A stretch of 64,000 nucleotides of DNA from Epinephelus fuscoguttatus (lineage: Eukaryota > Chordata > Actinopteri > Perciformes > Serranidae), in contig NC_064759.1 in assembly GCF_011397635.1 (NCBI RefSeq), forward strand, positions 23,398,428-23,462,427, in the 5' to 3' direction. The translations under genes were made by a program, and so were the position numbers. This document shows, one piece after another, positions 61,201 through 64,000 of this stretch; position 1 is the stretch's first letter, and every line of letters begins with the position of its first letter. A model generated the notes under the pieces. That model worked only from the letters and a program-made list of their open reading frames with translations, did no database searches and had not been told where the DNA came from.

Positions 61201-64000
61201 GGGCTGCAGCTCTTCCCGTAATTCTAAAATATAACTCAACGATGAAATACTATAAAGTTGCAGACATGTAATTTTGCCTTTGTTGATGTAAAATATGGTA
61301 AAATGCATTTTTTGTAAGGTAAATATAGAATTTTAAATGCATTTTTTTGCAGTTATTCTGTACTGTGTTGAAATAATCATCTGTGCTAGAGAAGAAAATT
61401 CAATATTCAGCATGATTTTTATGCTGTGATTCTGACTGAGATTTTTTTTAATGTCTTGTGAATTAATTTGAGGTGGCATGTAGTCAGATTTTCGTTTGTT
61501 TTACAATATGTTTATTGTCCTGAGTGTTGTACCTAGACCAAGAAATTATCATTCAACAGAGCATTTATGTTATTCTTCATCCTGAAAACCTGTTCTCCAT
61601 GGACTTTGCCGATATGAATGATAATGCGGATCTGTTATAGTGAAACATCTTTACAAATGGCCAAGTTAGACCAGAATGATTAAATCCCTTGCACTAGTTT
61701 TTACTGAGGTTAAGATTTTGGTAAGTTTGTAAGTATACCTTAAAAACACAACACTTGCTAAATTGCTCACCTGAAATTACCACTGCTTACAACTTTACAA
61801 TCAGAATTTCCAAGTGTAATTTACATTAAGTAAATAAGTAAAAAGCATTTTACAGTATTTTTTCTATTAAAAACAAATCTGCATTTTCTGTCTTGTGCAG
61901 GATTGACTTTTGTGTGAAGATTTAGCCTTCACTATGTTTTTTTGCACATATCTCGACAACACCTCCTCACCGCAGCCCTGTAAAATGGTTTTGTGGTGAA
62001 ATGGCTCCACAGTGTTGTCAGGTGACATAGTTGGCATATTTGTTTCCTGTGCCTTTGGGGATAGAAGCAGTGAAGACAAGGCATGTGTTAGCCGCCTCGT
62101 GTCGTCTACCCGTCTGATTTACTGTCCTGCTGCGTTTGAAGTAGGACAGGCGGAATTCAGTTCACTCTGGTTCTTTGTGATCAGTCCCTCCCAGATTACA
62201 GCCCAGGTGAGGCCCCTCGCCATCAAGCACAGGATATAGGAAGTACCTGTCTCTCATAGCCCCTGGACATTGCCCCTGAACTGGCTTTCCTAAAGTCAGC
62301 ATGTGTAGTGTTGGACTTATGTTTCAATGCACAAGACACCTCTGCATATCTGTGCATTGCCTAACTTTAACGAACACACTGTGTGGATTTCACAGTCCAC
62401 GATGGGTTAAAATATTCGTGTAGCATGAGAATAGCCTGCAGCTGTGGCACTGTGGTGTTTTAACCTGTTGTGGACCCAGACAGCACAGCGTGTGCCTGGC
62501 GTCAATGATGTTTTCTTTGTCAGACCTGTTTTGCACATGGAATCACAAGCCAATACTTGTGATGTGTTTGGCTGTAGCTCTTTTTGACAACAAGCTTTTT
62601 GACAACAGCAACAGTCACTGCTGCTGGCGCCAAAATCTTACTGTTTATGTTTCAGCATCGAGAGGTGGTGACAGAGTGGAAATGCTTAAAAAAGACCTCA
62701 TCGTGTCAAAACAACCCTACAGAAGTTCAGTTGCTATAGTCCCTGCAGACATGTGACTGTACATGTATGCATCAAAACAGCCTTCCTCATGTTTATAGAG
62801 CATCAAGGCATGCTAAATATTTATGTATTTTTCAATTCCCCAGTCTTCCCACCTAATCAGCCACCAGTGTATACGGGCTTCAGGACAGAGTGATGCTGGC
62901 ATGGTGTGGCTGATTAGAGTCAATCAGCAGGGGGTGAAACCAACATTTCCTTCAAAACAACCACACAGACAGAGGTCTGGAATTTCTCCTCTCGGCACAT
63001 CAGCTAATGGCACAGCCAAATTTTCATAGACCAAATGACAGCTTGATTGTGAGCAGCATGTTCATGTGGAATTGGGATGCTGATTTGGTGCTGTTAGAGG
63101 GGATCCAGAGTGAGGAGAAAAAGGCAGAGTATAATCAGCACCTCTAAAAGTTAAACAGAACACCAGCATCAAAGAAATTGATTGGGGGAAGATGTTGTAA
63201 GGGAGCTGATATATCCCAAGACCAAATCAGCCTTAAACACAGCACAATCAGACTGTTGAATCAACAACATTTTGTATGATCATTGTATAAATTTGAAACA
63301 CTGATATGACATTCAGATTTGATTATTCCAAGCGCATGCAGGGGAATCAGTCTCCTTAGATCAGAAAAGCTTGCAGAAGACACTGTAAGTCAAAGGAAAA
63401 GTAGGTTAAGTACAGGATGAGTTTGTGTTTCGCAAGAATCAGAAAACATAAAAATTTATTTCTGTCAAAGAATCTCATGCCTCACATCTCCCACTGTCTG
63501 AATATCCAGAACATAACATTGAATACATTCAGCAGCGTCAGATTGTGCCAAATGTATTTTGGTAACAGGATAAATTAGGCTGTCATATGAAGGGTGAAAA
63601 CCAGTGATTTTCTAACAGTGTAGAAACAGTAATGAGGTAGCTGTTGGCGTGTGTCGTCTTGGCATGACCAAGTGTCCGTCTTTGCCATGAGTAGCTAGAA
63701 ATACTATTTTTAGAATCCACATACTTATGCCACTTAAAATTGATTTTATTTTTAATTGTATAGAAAAAAAGGTTTAATTTCAGTTCTTTTTTCTCAAACC
63801 CAAGCTATTGTATTTTCATTTCAACTTAGCCAAAATAATGTCTCTCAACAGCACAACAAAAATATTGTCTTTCTGACTGTGATGAGGTCAAAGGTCAAAT
63901 TCACAGTAAGAAATGAGATTTCAGATGCAAAAACAGCCTTTTATTTCACAAAAAAAAGTGAATGACTGCTGTGAAATAAACATCACTACAGTGGCTCGCA
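58211..64000. other. Gene-free desert segment to window end
   Basis: No coding exon, RNA gene or clear transposon recognised. Repeat-poor blocks at about 60,010-60,290 and 61,960-62,230 are possible regulatory DNA. Confidence 0.3.

Overview
The window is a piece of a teleost fish nuclear genome. It has intron-split genes with GT-AG junctions, two vertebrate-type genes in a conserved neighbourhood, tRNA-derived SINEs, fold-back MITEs, hAT-like elements and long microsatellites. There is no operon structure and no bacterial or viral gene. Species cannot be read from the sequence.

Layout. About 1-4,300 is the downstream flank of macc1 and is rich in repeats. 4,312-8,510 (minus) is the complete coding region of macc1, four coding exons and 847 residues, with an apparent non-coding first exon and GC-rich promoter at about 10,183-10,450. 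10,450-17,820 is the macc1-sp8 interval. It holds a SINE, a MITE and, at 14,735-14,927 on the plus strand, a decayed exon of an ABCB-type (abcb5-like) ABC transporter, with two weaker possible neighbouring exons. 17,825-20,755 (minus) is sp8, a Sp-family zinc-finger transcription factor made of a 7-codon first exon and a 446-codon second exon (stop included). From about 20,760 to 64,000 I find no protein-coding gene. This 43 kb on the 5' side of sp8 looks like a regulatory gene desert, with low-repeat blocks containing clustered homeodomain-type motifs separated by transposon islands (27.5-28.2, 30.0-30.7, 32.1-33.4, 35.0-36.1, 41.7-42.2 and 48.5-49.3 kb).

How it fits together. In human 7p21 the order is MACC1, ITGB8, ABCB5, SP8, with MACC1 and SP8 on one strand and ITGB8 and ABCB5 on the other. 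Here macc1 and sp8 keep that order and orientation, the ABC relic lies where ABCB5 should be and on the expected strand, and no itgb8 is visible. The simplest reading is local loss of itgb8 and decay of abcb5, leaving sp8 and its regulatory desert next to macc1.

I did not find a new multi-gene system. The observations most worth checking are the ABC-transporter relic, a 559-bp transposon with inverted ends and a 9-bp target duplication that carries a broken RecQ-helicase-like fragment, a fold-back MITE in macc1 intron 1, a hAT-like element with a SINE nested inside it, and several candidate sp8 enhancers.
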